Positions 18,368-28,035 of a stretch of DNA of 64,000 nt are shown here, in pieces. Source of the DNA: Caballeronia fortuita. GTDB taxonomy: Bacteria > Pseudomonadota > Gammaproteobacteria > Burkholderiales > Burkholderiaceae. The DNA is taken from the NCBI RefSeq assembly GCF_001544835.2, contig NZ_FCNX02000017.1, positions 62,001 through 126,000 on the forward strand. Reading direction: 5' to 3'. The stretch's first letter is position 1. The number at the start of each line of letters is the position of its first letter. The position numbers and the translations under genes are program-made. Under the pieces are notes generated by a model. The model was not told where the DNA came from. It made no database searches and was given only the letters and a program-made list of their open reading frames with translations.

Positions 18368-19474
18368 TCAGATCACGCCCAGTTGATGCCGCAGGAATTC
18401 GTGGAAGTGCTGCATTCCGGATTCCATCGGGCTTTGATACGGCCCGACCTGGTTTTCGCCGCGCGACATCAGCGCGCGACGGCCGGCGTCCATGCGTTCG
18501 GCGATCTCGTCGTCCTCGCGCGCGGTTTCCAGATACGCGGCGCGTTCCGCCTCGATGAACTCGCGTTCGAAGAGCGCGATTTCCTCGGGGTAGTAGAACT
18601 CGACGATATTCGTCGTCTTCTGCGTGCCCTGCGGAATCAGCCAGGACACGACCAGCACGTGCGGATACCACTCGATCATGAGACCAGGGTAGTAAACCAT
18701 CCAGATCGCGCCGAATTCGGGCGGCGCGCCGTTGCGAAACCGCAGGACTTCGTCGTGCCACTTGCGATACGTCGGGCTGCCCGGCTTTTCCAGATTCTTG
18801 TGGACGCCGACGGTCTGCACGCTGTACCAGTCGCCGAATTCCCATTCCAGGTTGTCGCACGACACGAAGCTGCCGAGCCCCGGATGGAACGGCGCGACGT
18901 GATAGTCCTCCAGATAGACCTCGATGAAGGTCTTCCAGTTGTAGTTGCACTCGTGCACTTCAACGTGATCGAACATGAAGCCCGAAAAATCGAAGTGCCT
19001 CGCCGTGCCAAGCCTCGCGAGATCCGCGGCGACATTGCGGCCCTCCGATTCGAAGAGCAGGCCTTGCCAGTTCTGCAGCGAAGTCTTGCCGAGGTTCAGG
19101 CAGGGCTTGTCCGCGAAATGCGGCGCGCCGAGCAGTTGACCATCGAGATCGTAAGTCCAGCGATGCAGCGGGCAGACGATGTTGTCCGCGCTGCCGCGGC
19201 CATTGAGCATGATCGCCTGGCGATGGCGGCACACGTTCGACAGCAGCTCGATATTGCTCTGCTGATTACGGACGAGCACGCGCCCTTCGCCTTCGCCCGG
19301 AAGCGCGAAATAGTTTCCCGCCTCGGGAACCATGAGTTCGTGCCCGATGTAGCGTGGACCTTGCTTGAAAAGTGTGTCGAGTTCGCGCGTAAGAAGCGCT
19401 TCGTCAAAGTAAGCCGTGACTGGCAGCTGACTGTGAATGGCGTTCAGCTGCAATGCATTGCTCAGATTGGACAT
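18368..19474 (-). CDS. Rieske-type aromatic ring-hydroxylating dioxygenase, alpha subunit
   Basis: Rieske non-heme iron oxygenase subunit of 368 residues. The [2Fe-2S] ligands are Cys82 and His84 (CRHR) and Cys101 and His104 (CPLHRW). The mononuclear iron site is visible in VYLEDYHVAPFHPG, with His192 and His197 plus an acidic ligand further on. No ferredoxin, reductase or beta subunit gene is adjacent, so electrons come from elsewhere. Similar orphan alpha subunits include choline- and carnitine-type monooxygenases, so the substrate need not be aromatic. The start at 19474 follows GGGAGTGGGA; the longer frame to 19519 has no site. Confidence 0.87.
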   Translation of the reverse strand: MSNLSNALQLNAIHSQLPVTAYFDEALLTRELDTLFKQGPRYIGHELMVPEAGNYFALPGEGEGRVLVRNQQSNIELLSNVCRHRQAIMLNGRGSADNIVCPLHRWTYDLDGQLLGAPHFADKPCLNLGKTSLQNWQGLLFESEGRNVAADLARLGTARHFDFSGFMFDHVEVHECNYNWKTFIEVYLEDYHVAPFHPGLGSFVSCDNLEWEFGDWYSVQTVGVHKNLEKPGSPTYRKWHDEVLRFRNGAPPEFGAIWMVYYPGLMIEWYPHVLVVSWLIPQGTQKTTNIVEFYYPEEIALFEREFIEAERAAYLETAREDDEIAERMDAGRRALMSRGENQVGPYQSPMESGMQHFHEFLRHQLGVI

Positions 19475-19786
19475 TCCCACTCCCGATGAAAACGTGAAAG
19501 CAGTGAACAACCCAACCATCGAAGATTCGATTTAGGGAGCCCGCGATTATACCGAAATCCGCATCTCTGGGGTGCTTAAGGTCTTGATTTGGGTATAAAT
19601 TGTCGCGAGAGTTCCTCGCAATCGACACGCATACGCGCGCTGGCGCCACACGCCGCGATGTTTGGCGGACAATCCCGCCGGACGGCGTCACCGCTTCGGC
19701 ATGGACGGGATGCGGGTCGAAAAAATGTCTTTTGCCGTAGAATGTGCGACTTGGTTCCAAAAATTCAATTTGCACATCCACGATTC
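19475..19786. other. Divergent intergenic region before xseB
   Basis: 312 bases between divergent genes. GTATAAAT near 19594-19601 and TAGAAT near 19738-19743 are possible -10 elements, the latter about 45 bases before xseB. No open frame here is convincing. Confidence 0.4.
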
Positions 19787-20122
19787 ATGGCAAAGACCGC
19801 TGTCCAGGAAACAGGCGAGCAGACCGGCGCCGAGGCGCCGAGCGCGGACGCCGCGCAGCTTCCGGAAAATTACGAGGCGGCGCTGGCAGAACTCGAAACG
19901 CTCGTCGCGCGCATGGAAGAGGGCGCGCTGAGTCTCGAGGAATCGCTTGCGGCCTATCGCCGCGGCGCGGCGCTTGTCGGCTTCTGTCAACAGCAACTCG
20001 AAAAAGTCGAGCAGCAAGTACGCGTTCTCGATGGCGAGACGCTCAAGCCGCTGCCCGCCGAGGTACAGCGCGCCACCCAGGGTGCCGGAGCGACGAACGA
20101 CAACGGGGACGACGATCTATGA
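19787..20122 (+). CDS. xseB: Exodeoxyribonuclease VII small subunit
   Basis: Small subunit of the single-strand-specific exonuclease complex with XseA. 111 residues with the core NYEAALAELETLVARMEEG followed by LSLEESLAAYRRG, the XseB signature, and acidic low-complexity tails at both ends. The ATG at 19787 begins just before the variable N-terminal tail; a longer upstream frame has no site. The stop overlaps the ispA start (ATGA), the usual xseB-ispA-dxs order of beta-proteobacteria. Confidence 0.95.
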   Translation: MAKTAVQETGEQTGAEAPSADAAQLPENYEAALAELETLVARMEEGALSLEESLAAYRRGAALVGFCQQQLEKVEQQVRVLDGETLKPLPAEVQRATQGAGATNDNGDDDL

Positions 20123-21006
20123 CCTTCGAACAATGGATGCGCGCGACGCTCGATCGCGTCGAGACGGCGCTCGAACACTATCTTCCCGGCACCGACATCG
20201 CGCCGGCGCGACTGCATGAAGCGATGCGCTATGCGGTGCTGGGCGGCGGCAAGCGCGTGCGGCCGCTGCTCGTCCACGCGGCAGGCGAACTGACGGGCGC
20301 AAGCGCGCACGCCGTGGAAGCGGCGAGCGCGGCGCTCGAGATGATTCACGTGTATTCGCTGGTGCATGACGACATGCCCGCCATGGATGACGACGCGTTG
20401 CGCCGTGGCAAACCTACCGTACACATCCAATATGACGAAGCGACGGCACTACTCGTCGGTGACGCGCTGCAATCGCAGGCGTTCGTCGCGCTGACCGCCG
20501 AGGGCAATGGTCTGAGCGATGTCCAGCAGGCCGCGCTCGTGCGCGAACTGGCGGTCGCGAGCGGCTCGCTTGGCATGGCGGGCGGACAGGCCATCGATCT
20601 CGAAAGCGTCGGCCGCAAGCTGTCGCGCCCCGAGCTCGAAACGATGCATCGCAAGAAAACGGGTGCGCTGTTGCGCGCGTCGGTGCGTATGGGCGCGCTC
20701 GCGGGCGCGCATCCGGGCGCGGACGCGCTGACGTCGCTGGATCAGTATGCGGCCGCGATCGGCCTGGCCTTCCAGGTCGTCGACGACATTCTGGACGTCA
20801 CCGCCGATTCCGCCACGCTCGGCAAAACGGCCGGCAAGGATGCGCAGCACGACAAGCCCACTTATGTATCGATCATCGGGCTCGATGCATCGCGCGAACT
20901 CGCCGCGCAACTCGGCCGCGACGCGCACGCCGCGATCGAGCCGTTCGGCGCGCGCGGTCAGCGTCTTGCCGAACTTGCCGACCTGGTTGTAAACCGGGTG
21001 AATTGA
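20119..21006 (+). CDS. ispA: Polyprenyl synthetase (farnesyl diphosphate synthase)
   Basis: Condenses IPP with DMAPP and GPP to give farnesyl diphosphate, feeding ubiquinone and undecaprenyl phosphate synthesis. 295 residues with the first aspartate-rich motif DDMPAMDDD, the second motif DDILD and the substrate-binding GGGKRVRPLL. The short chain-length type fits IspA. The start overlaps the xseB stop by four bases (ATGA), so translation is coupled. dxs follows after 95 bases. Confidence 0.95.
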   Translation: MTFEQWMRATLDRVETALEHYLPGTDIAPARLHEAMRYAVLGGGKRVRPLLVHAAGELTGASAHAVEAASAALEMIHVYSLVHDDMPAMDDDALRRGKPTVHIQYDEATALLVGDALQSQAFVALTAEGNGLSDVQQAALVRELAVASGSLGMAGGQAIDLESVGRKLSRPELETMHRKKTGALLRASVRMGALAGAHPGADALTSLDQYAAAIGLAFQVVDDILDVTADSATLGKTAGKDAQHDKPTYVSIIGLDASRELAAQLGRDAHAAIEPFGARGQRLAELADLVVNRVN

Positions 21007-21101
21007 TTGTTGAACGCGTGACGAACCCCACGGCGCGACCGGGCAAACCCGAAACAATCGCGCCGAACGAATCACGCCAGTTTTCCTAAAATGGGACGAC
21101 G

Positions 21102-23018
21102 ATGTACGACTTGCTGAAAACCATCGACGATCCGGCCGATTTGCGTGCCCTCGATCGCCGCCAACTGCAACCGCTGGCCGACGAGCTGCGAGCCTACGTG
21201 CTCGACAGCGTGTCCCAGACGGGCGGCCATCTGTCGTCCAATCTGGGCACGGTCGAGCTGACGATCGCGTTGCACTATGTGTTCGATACGCCTAATGACC
21301 GCATCGTCTGGGACGTCGGTCATCAGACGTATCCGCACAAAATTCTCACCGGCCGCCGCGACCGCATGCCGGGGCTGCGCCAGCTAGGCGGCATTTCCGG
21401 CTTTCCGCGCCGCGCCGAGTCGGAATACGACACCTTCGGCACCGCGCACTCGAGCACGTCGATTTCGGCGGCGCTCGGCATGGCGATCGCCAACAAGCTG
21501 CAAGGCGACAACCGCTATTCGATCGCCGTGATCGGCGACGGCGCGATGACCGCCGGCATGGCTTTCGAGGCGATGAACAACGCGGGCGTCGCCGATGACG
21601 TGCCGCTGCTCGTCATCCTCAACGACAACGACATGTCGATCTCGCCGCCCGTCGGCGCGCTGAATCGCCATCTCGCGCGTCTGATGTCGGGCCGCTTCTA
21701 CGCCGCCGCGCGCGCGGGCGTCGAGCGCGTGCTGCGTCATGCGCCGCCGGTGCTCGATCTTGCGCGCAAGCTCGAAGAGCACGCGAAGGGCATGATCGTG
21801 CCGGCCACGTTGTTCGAAGAGTTCGGCTTCAACTACATCGGCCCGATCGACGGTCACGATCTCGATTCGCTCGTCCCGACGCTGCAGAACATCAAGGAAC
21901 TGCGCGGTCCGCAATTCCTGCACGTCGTGACGAAGAAGGGCCAGGGCTACAAGCTCGCCGAAGCCGATCCGGTGCTCTATCACGGTCCGGGCAAGTTCAA
22001 TCCGGCCGAAGGCATCAAGCCGTCGACAGCGCCGTCGAAGAAAACCTACACGCAAGTGTTCGGCGAATGGCTGTGCGACGTCGCCGCGCAAGACTCGCGC
22101 GTGGTCGGCATCACGCCGGCGATGCGCGAAGGCTCCGGCATGGTCGAGTTCGAGAAGCGCTTTCCCGAGCGTTATTTCGATGTCGGCATCGCGGAGCAAC
22201 ACGCGGTTACGTTCGCGGGCGGATTGGCGGCGGACGGCATGAAGCCCGTCGTCGCGATCTATTCGACCTTCCTGCAACGCGCGTATGACCAGTTGATCCA
22301 CGACGTCGCGCTGCAGAACCTGCCGGTCGTGTTCGCGATCGATCGCGCGGGCCTCGTCGGCGCGGACGGCGCAACGCACGCAGGCAATTACGACCTCGCG
22401 TTCCTGCGCTGCATCCCGAACATGACGGTGATGGCCGCATCGGACGAAAACGAGTGCCGGCAGATGCTCTACACGGCGTTGCAGCAGCCGAACCCGACCG
22501 CCGTGCGCTATCCGCGCGGCGCGGGTACGGGCGTAGCGACGGTCAAGCAGTTCACGCCCATTCCGGTCGGAAAGGGCGAGATCCGCCGCGAATCGTCGCA
22601 GAAGCTGGGTTCGGGCAAGCGCATCGCGATCTGCGCGTTCGGCACGATGGTCGCGCCGTCGCTCGCCGCTGCCGAGGAACTGGATCTGACGGTCGCGAAC
22701 ATGCGTTTCGTGAAGCCGGTCGACGCCGACCTGCTGCGCGAACTCGCCGAAACGCACGACGCCATCGTGACGATCGAGGAAGGCGCGATCATGGGCGGCG
22801 CGGGCTCGGCGTGCGTCGAGGCGCTGCTCGCGGGCGGCGTCGTGAAACCGGTGCTGCAGCTCGGTTTGCCCGACGTGTTCATCGATCACGGCGATCCGGC
22901 CAAGCTGCTTGCGAGCGTCGGACTGGACGCGGCCGGCATCGTCAAGTCGATTCGCGAGCGTTTCATCGACGCCATCGAAAGCGCCAACGCAGGCAAGCTG
23001 ACCAAGCGCGTCGCCTGA
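21102..23018 (+). CDS. dxs: 1-deoxy-D-xylulose-5-phosphate synthase
   Basis: ThDP-dependent first enzyme of the MEP isoprenoid pathway, joining pyruvate and glyceraldehyde 3-phosphate. 638 residues (usual about 620). The ThDP motif is GDGAMTAGMAFEAMNN near 146-161. The transketolase-type pyrimidine domain includes DVGIAEQHAVTFAGGLA, and the C-terminal domain follows. A possible -10 TAAAAT lies about 15 bases before the ATG. Same strand and neighbourhood as ispA, joining precursor supply to prenyl synthesis. Confidence 0.97.
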   Translation: MYDLLKTIDDPADLRALDRRQLQPLADELRAYVLDSVSQTGGHLSSNLGTVELTIALHYVFDTPNDRIVWDVGHQTYPHKILTGRRDRMPGLRQLGGISGFPRRAESEYDTFGTAHSSTSISAALGMAIANKLQGDNRYSIAVIGDGAMTAGMAFEAMNNAGVADDVPLLVILNDNDMSISPPVGALNRHLARLMSGRFYAAARAGVERVLRHAPPVLDLARKLEEHAKGMIVPATLFEEFGFNYIGPIDGHDLDSLVPTLQNIKELRGPQFLHVVTKKGQGYKLAEADPVLYHGPGKFNPAEGIKPSTAPSKKTYTQVFGEWLCDVAAQDSRVVGITPAMREGSGMVEFEKRFPERYFDVGIAEQHAVTFAGGLAADGMKPVVAIYSTFLQRAYDQLIHDVALQNLPVVFAIDRAGLVGADGATHAGNYDLAFLRCIPNMTVMAASDENECRQMLYTALQQPNPTAVRYPRGAGTGVATVKQFTPIPVGKGEIRRESSQKLGSGKRIAICAFGTMVAPSLAAAEELDLTVANMRFVKPVDADLLRELAETHDAIVTIEEGAIMGGAGSACVEALLAGGVVKPVLQLGLPDVFIDHGDPAKLLASVGLDAAGIVKSIRERFIDAIESANAGKLTKRVA

Positions 23019-23161
23019 CGGCGTACCGCACGAACGGCGCGCTCGGGGTGCGCCGCGCAGCAACGCTTTGGCACACGGCGCGGGCATCGTCCCGCGCCGT
23101 GTGCGCTTGAACGTATCGAACCGCGCGTCTCACGCGACGCGCGGCGCATAAGGAAAAACAA

Positions 23162-23968
23162 ATGAATCAGATGAATCCCGCCTTCGTGATGCCCGACGTT
23201 CAGAGCACGCCCGACACGCGCCAGATCGCGATTCAGCGCGTCGGTGTGAAGGGCGTGCGTTATCCGCTGACGGTGTTGACCGAAGACGGTCTGAAGCCGA
23301 CCGTCGGCGTATGGAATCTGGATGTCCATCTGCCTGCCGAGCAGAAGGGCACGCATATGTCGCGGTTCGTCGCGTTGCTGGAAGAGAATCGCCTGCCGGT
23401 CGATCAGCACGCGCTGCGCGGCATGCTCTCCTTGATGCTGGCGAAGCTCGAAGCCCACTCGGGGCGCATGGAAGTGACCTTGCCGTATTTCGTGATGAAG
23501 ACCGCGCCGGTGTCCGGCGTGAAAAGCCTGCTCGACTACGAAGTGACGTTCGTCGCCGAGCGCCGCGACGGCGAAACGCGCATGTCGCTCAAGGTGCTCG
23601 TGCCGGTGACGAGCCTGTGCCCGTGCTCGAAGAAGATCTCGCAATACGGCGCCCACAACCAGCGTTCGCACGTCACGATCGCGGCGGAGCTGGCCGAGGA
23701 AATGCCGGTCGAGGAACTGATCCGCATCGCGGAAGAGGAAGCGTCGTGCGAACTGTGGGGCTTGCTGAAGCGCCCCGACGAGAAGTTCGTGACCGAGCGC
23801 GCGTATGAGAATCCGAAGTTCGTCGAAGACCTCGTGCGCGATGTCGCGACGCGCCTGAACGCCGACGCGCGCATCGTCGCTTATACGCTCGAAGCCGAAA
23901 ACTTCGAGTCGATTCACAATCACAGCGCCTACGCGGTGATCGAGCGCGACAAGCGCCGCGACGCCTGA
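23162..23968 (+). CDS. folE2: GTP cyclohydrolase FolE2
   Basis: Type IB GTP cyclohydrolase I, making 7,8-dihydroneopterin triphosphate for folate. Unlike FolE it does not depend strictly on zinc. 268 residues. The key features are GVKGVRYPL near the start, the active-site cysteine in SLCPCSKKIS, and a C-terminal NHSAYAVIE. The start follows AAGGAAAAACAA. No Zur-like box is evident. The gene closes the xseB-ispA-dxs-folE2 block and ends at a strong terminator. Confidence 0.93.
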   Translation: MNQMNPAFVMPDVQSTPDTRQIAIQRVGVKGVRYPLTVLTEDGLKPTVGVWNLDVHLPAEQKGTHMSRFVALLEENRLPVDQHALRGMLSLMLAKLEAHSGRMEVTLPYFVMKTAPVSGVKSLLDYEVTFVAERRDGETRMSLKVLVPVTSLCPCSKKISQYGAHNQRSHVTIAAELAEEMPVEELIRIAEEEASCELWGLLKRPDEKFVTERAYENPKFVEDLVRDVATRLNADARIVAYTLEAENFESIHNHSAYAVIERDKRRDA

Positions 23969-23978
23969 ACACGCTATC

Positions 23979-24007
23979 AAGAGCCGGTCATCGAACCGGC
24001 TCTTTTC
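23979..24007 (+). terminator. Intrinsic terminator after folE2
   Basis: GAGCCGGT (23981-23988) pairs with ACCGGCTC (23995-24002) around CATCGA, extended by AA/TT and followed by TTTTCTT. It overlaps the end of the convergent LysR gene, so it may serve both directions. Confidence 0.85.
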
Positions 24008-24925
24008 TTATGCGAGCGCCGTTTCCGACGAAACATGCGCTTCTCGCACCGATTCCACCACGAGCGATGCGAGCCGCTCGACCAGCGGGGAGCCTTTTCC
24101 GGCCGCGCGATGCAGCGCGAGCGGAATCGACGGCAGCGCGGGCAGGCCGCCTTCGTCGCCATCGAGTGTCCGGACGGTCGACGGCAGGCCGTAGCTCGTG
24201 CGCACCGTCACACCGAGCCCCGCCGCCGCCGCTGCCCACAGCCCCGACAGGCTCGGGCTCGTGAACGCAACGCGCCACTTGATGCCCGCGCGATCGAGCG
24301 CCGCCGCGGCCGCGCTGTGGAAGAGGCACGGACGATCGAACGCGATCAGCGGCAAGGGTTCATCGGCATCGAAATGCCAGGGCACGGTCGATGACGCGAT
24401 CCAGCGCATCGGCGGCGCGGCTATCGGTTCGGGCAAATTGGACGCCTGACTGTTGTCGGGCGCGCCCGCCGCGCCCCACACGAGCGCGAGATCGAGCTGT
24501 CCGCCGCCGATGCGCTCCAGCAACTCCGTATTGCGCGCGACACGCGCTTCGATCCGCACTTTTGGATGCGCCCGCGCGAAGCGGCCGAGGACATCCGGCA
24601 ACACGATTTCTCCGAAATCTTCCTGCATCCCAAGCCGGATCCAGCCTTCCAGATCGACGCCGCGTACCGCCACGGCTGCCTCGTCGTTCAGTTCCACGAG
24701 GCGCCGCGCGTAGTTCAGCATGACCTCGCCCGCGTCGGTGAGTGCAAGGCCGCGCCCCGATTTGCGGAATAGCGGCGTGCCCGCCTGTTCCTCCAGCTTG
24801 TGAATCTGCGCGCTGACGGCGGATGTCGAGCGACCGACGCGATCCGCCGCCTTCGCAAAACTTCCCAAGTCCACGCCCGCGACGAAGCTGCGCAGCACCG
24901 CGAGATCGAAAGTCGTCTGAGCCAT
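24008..24925 (-). CDS. LysR family transcriptional regulator
   Basis: 305 residues. The N-terminal winged helix has DLGSFAKAADRVGRSTSAVSAQ as its helix-turn-helix (about 20-41, here noted as SFAKAADRVGRS then TSAVSAQ), followed by the LysR effector-binding domain. The opening FDLAVLRSFVAGVDLGSFAKA resembles the LrhA-like subgroup. It is divergent from the MFS transporter at 25030 with 104 bases between, the classic layout of a LysR regulator and its target. The ligand is unknown. Confidence 0.88.
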   Translation of the reverse strand: MAQTTFDLAVLRSFVAGVDLGSFAKAADRVGRSTSAVSAQIHKLEEQAGTPLFRKSGRGLALTDAGEVMLNYARRLVELNDEAAVAVRGVDLEGWIRLGMQEDFGEIVLPDVLGRFARAHPKVRIEARVARNTELLERIGGGQLDLALVWGAAGAPDNSQASNLPEPIAAPPMRWIASSTVPWHFDADEPLPLIAFDRPCLFHSAAAAALDRAGIKWRVAFTSPSLSGLWAAAAAGLGVTVRTSYGLPSTVRTLDGDEGGLPALPSIPLALHRAAGKGSPLVERLASLVVESVREAHVSSETALA

Positions 24926-25029
24926 CGTGACAATCCTGTTTTGACGAACGTTTTATCGCAAAATTTGCGATTTTCAGGATGATGCTAAGCCCGCAAACTG
25001 ACCGCAGTCAAATCTTTCATGGGTTGAGC

Positions 25030-26253
25030 ATGGCTACTTCTCTCGCATTGAATTCGAAAGCGGTCCTCAGCGGGGCGCATCGGTGGAAAGTGTTGGGCGT
25101 CGGTGTCGCGGCGAACGCGAGCGTTTCGGCGGCGGCGACGGGCTTTCCGACGACCGCCGTCTGGGTGCGCAGCGCGTATCACCTCGACAACGGACATCTC
25201 GGCGTCGTGCTAGGCGCGCTGGGTTTGGGCGTCGCGCTGTCCGAACTGCCGTGGGGCGTGCTGACCGACAAGTGGGGCGATCGTCCGGTGCTGCTGACGG
25301 GCCTCTTTTCGACGGCGGGTTTGCTTCTCGCGATGACGCTCTTCGCGACGCCTGCGACGGCGAGCTTCGGCGTTCTCGTCGCCGCGATGTGCTTGCTCGG
25401 CTTGCTCGGCGGCAGTGTCAACGGAGCGAGCGGGCGCGCGGTGATGGCGTGGTTCGGCGAAGGCGAGCGCGGCCTCGCGATGAGCATCCGCCAGACGGCC
25501 GTGCCGCTCGGCGGCGGCATCGGCGCGGCGTTGCTGCCGTGGCTTGCGTCGGCGCATGGTTTCGCCGCGGTGTTCGGCGTGCTGGCCGCGATGTGCGCGC
25601 TTTCCGGCATCTTCGCCTGGCGCTGGCTGCACGAGCCGCCGGAGACGATGCATCGCGCGAGCCGACTCAAAAGCGCCGCACCGTTGAGGAACGGACTTGT
25701 GTGGCGCGTCGTGCTCGGCATCGGCGTATTGTGCGTGCCGCAGTTCGCGGTGCTCAGCTTCGCGACGATCTTCATGCACGACGCCGCGCGCTTCGGCGTG
25801 AGCGCGATCAGCGCGACGATGGCCGCGCTCCAGACAGGCGCGATCGCGATGCGCGTCTGGAGCGGGCGTCACACGGACCGGCATGGCAATCGCCGCGCGT
25901 ATCTGCGCGTGTCGACGATCGCGGCGTGCGCGTCGTTCGTCGTGCTCGGCATCGCGACGGCGCTCGGCGCGGCGCACATACCCGCCCTGCTGGCGACGAT
26001 GCTGATACTCGCGGGCGTGTGCGTGTCCGCGTGGCACGGCGTCGCCTACACGGAACTGGCGACGCTCGCGGGCACCGAGCGCGCCGGCACCGCGCTCGGC
26101 ATGGCGAACACGGCCGTGTTCGCGGGATTCTTCCTCACGCCGCTCGCCATTCCGCATGTGCTCGCGATCGGCTCCTGGCCGATGGTCTGGCTCGCGGCGG
26201 GCGTGTGCGCGTCGTTCGCGTGGCCGTTGTTTCCGAGGCCCGCGCGCGCTTAA
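25030..26253 (+). CDS. MFS transporter
   Basis: 407 residues with twelve predicted membrane helices. The loop 2-3 motif is LTDKWGDRPVLL (MFS motif A, G-x3-D-x-x-G-x-R), and a second copy, WSGRHTDRHGNRRAY, sits between helices 8 and 9. The ATG at 25030 is preferred to a longer frame from 24979. Probably controlled by the divergent LysR protein. The subfamily resembles CynX/NimT-like or sugar-phosphate-like exporters, but the substrate cannot be read from the sequence. Confidence 0.85.
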   Translation: MATSLALNSKAVLSGAHRWKVLGVGVAANASVSAAATGFPTTAVWVRSAYHLDNGHLGVVLGALGLGVALSELPWGVLTDKWGDRPVLLTGLFSTAGLLLAMTLFATPATASFGVLVAAMCLLGLLGGSVNGASGRAVMAWFGEGERGLAMSIRQTAVPLGGGIGAALLPWLASAHGFAAVFGVLAAMCALSGIFAWRWLHEPPETMHRASRLKSAAPLRNGLVWRVVLGIGVLCVPQFAVLSFATIFMHDAARFGVSAISATMAALQTGAIAMRVWSGRHTDRHGNRRAYLRVSTIAACASFVVLGIATALGAAHIPALLATMLILAGVCVSAWHGVAYTELATLAGTERAGTALGMANTAVFAGFFLTPLAIPHVLAIGSWPMVWLAAGVCASFAWPLFPRPARA

Positions 26254-26291
26254 ACTGGCCGTCCCGTCATCACGACCCTGCGGAGCGCATC

Positions 26292-26918
26292 GTGATTCTC
26301 ATCGGTCAATACGATTCCCCGTTCGTGCGGCGCGTCGCGATCGCGCTGAAGCTCTACGGCATCGCGTTCGAGCATCGTCCGTGGTCGACCTTCAGCGATG
26401 CCGACAAGATCGCGCCTTACAACCCGCTATGCCGCGTGCCGACGCTCGTGCTCGATTCCGGCGATACGCTGATCGAAAGCACGATGATGCTCGACTATCT
26501 CGACGAACAGGCGGGCGATGCGCGTGCGCTGATCGCATCGAGCGGGGCGGAGCGTCGTCAGGCGCTGAAGGTTTGCGCGCTGGCGACCGGCCTCGCCGAC
26601 AAGGCCGTCGCGCTCGTCTACGAACGCGTGCTGCACAAGGAGAAATCGCAGGCGTGGCTCGATCGCTGCACGGGGCAGGTCGAACGCGTGTTGAACGCGC
26701 TGGAAGCGGACCGTGCGCCGCGCGCGTCGCCTTACTGGTTCGGCGATGCCATCGGCCACGCCGATATCGCCGTAGCCTGCGCGCTGCGCTTTGCGCGCGA
26801 GGCGCATCCGGAAATTTTCAGTCCGACGCGCTGGCCGACGCTCATCGGTCATAGCGACCGCTGCGAGGCGCTGCCGGTCTTCAAGGCGATCGCGCAGCCG
26901 TTCAATCCGCCGCGATGA
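26292..26918 (+). CDS. Glutathione S-transferase family protein
   Basis: 208 residues with an N-terminal thioredoxin-like domain (about 1-80: ILIGQYDSPFVRRVAIALK with active-site Ser9, the cis-Pro in RVPTLV, and the glutathione-binding ESTMMLDYL) and an all-helical C-terminal domain. The start is GTG 26292, immediately before the first strand; no ATG fits. It lies 38 bases after the MFS gene on the same strand and may be co-transcribed. The substrate is unknown. Confidence 0.88.
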   Translation: MILIGQYDSPFVRRVAIALKLYGIAFEHRPWSTFSDADKIAPYNPLCRVPTLVLDSGDTLIESTMMLDYLDEQAGDARALIASSGAERRQALKVCALATGLADKAVALVYERVLHKEKSQAWLDRCTGQVERVLNALEADRAPRASPYWFGDAIGHADIAVACALRFAREAHPEIFSPTRWPTLIGHSDRCEALPVFKAIAQPFNPPR

Positions 26919-26930
26919 AAACGAAAAGGC

Positions 26931-27959
26931 TCAGGCGCGCGCGAGCGACGTGAGATCCCAGCGCGGCTTCACGGTGAAGGCGTAGTCGCGCACGGCCTGG
27001 TCGGGCCAGCGCGCGAGCCGCAGCGCGCCCGCGAGCGCGATCATCGCGCCGTTGTCGGTGCACAGCGACAGGTCGGGGTAATGCACGTCGAAACGGCGCT
27101 TTTTCGCCGCCGCCGACAGCGCCTCGCGCAACTGCCGGTTCGCCCCGACGCCGCCCGCGACGACGAGCCGCTTGAGTCCCGTCTTCTTCAGCGCGGCGAG
27201 CGATTTGGCGACGAGCACGTCCACCGCGGCATCGACGAAACCGCGCGCCAGATCGGCCTTCGCCTGCTCGCAGATGTTGTTGCCGAGCTTGCGGCTTTGC
27301 GTGAGCACGGCGGTCTTTAGGCCGCTGAAGCTGAAATCGAGATCGCCGGAATGGAGCATCGGGCGCGGCAGCGCGACCGCGCCCGGCGTGCCGAATTCAG
27401 CCAGCCGCGACACTTCCGGCCCGCCCGGATAGCCGAGGCCGAGCAGCTTCGCGGTCTTGTCGAAGGCTTCGCCGGCGGCATCGTCGAGCGTTTCGCCGAG
27501 CGTCTCGTACACGCCGACATCCGTCACGCGCATCAGTTGCGTGTGTCCGCCCGACACGAGCAGCGCGACGAACGGAAACGGCGGCGGTTCATCGACGAGC
27601 AGCGGCGACAGCAGATGCCCTTCCAGATGATGGATGCCGACGGTCGGCTTGTCCCACGCCATCGCGAGCGCATTCGCGATGCTCGCGCCGACGAGCAGTG
27701 CGCCCGCGAGTCCCGGCCCTTGCGTGAACGCGATGGCGTCGATGTCGCCGCGTTGCGCGCCAGACTTGTCGAGCACTTCCTCCAGCAGCGGCAGCGCGCG
27801 CCGGATGTGATCGCGCGAAGCCAGTTCCGGCACGACGCCGCCGTATTCGCGATGCATCGCGATCTGCGAGTGAAGAGCGTGCGAAAGCAGGCCGCGCCCG
27901 GTGTCGTAGAGCGCGAGGCCGGTTTCGTCGCAGGAGCTTTCGATGCCTAGAACTAGCAT
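26931..27959 (-). CDS. tsaD: tRNA N6-adenosine threonylcarbamoyltransferase TsaD
   Basis: Catalytic subunit of the t6A37 tRNA modification complex. 342 residues with the ASKHA fold. The start MLVLGIESSCDETGLAL is diagnostic, and the metal ligands are His111 and His115 in HHLEGH. Other conserved stretches are SGGHTQLM and the C-terminal CTDNGAMIA. The gene ends 12 bases from the convergent GST gene and is divergent from the flavoprotein gene at 28036. Partners TsaB, C and E are not in the window. Confidence 0.97.
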   Translation of the reverse strand: MLVLGIESSCDETGLALYDTGRGLLSHALHSQIAMHREYGGVVPELASRDHIRRALPLLEEVLDKSGAQRGDIDAIAFTQGPGLAGALLVGASIANALAMAWDKPTVGIHHLEGHLLSPLLVDEPPPFPFVALLVSGGHTQLMRVTDVGVYETLGETLDDAAGEAFDKTAKLLGLGYPGGPEVSRLAEFGTPGAVALPRPMLHSGDLDFSFSGLKTAVLTQSRKLGNNICEQAKADLARGFVDAAVDVLVAKSLAALKKTGLKRLVVAGGVGANRQLREALSAAAKKRRFDVHYPDLSLCTDNGAMIALAGALRLARWPDQAVRDYAFTVKPRWDLTSLARA

Positions 27960-28035
27960 GGATTCAATGCTTTAAAGGGAACAAAAAAGTATAGCAGCGC
28001 TCGCTCGCAAGCGTGTCGACGGTAAAATGCGCGCC

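Noticed and set aside
23040..23161. TTGGCAC-like word upstream of folE2 as a sigma-54 promoter
   Set aside because: The required GC of the -12 element (TTGC) is not at the right spacing.
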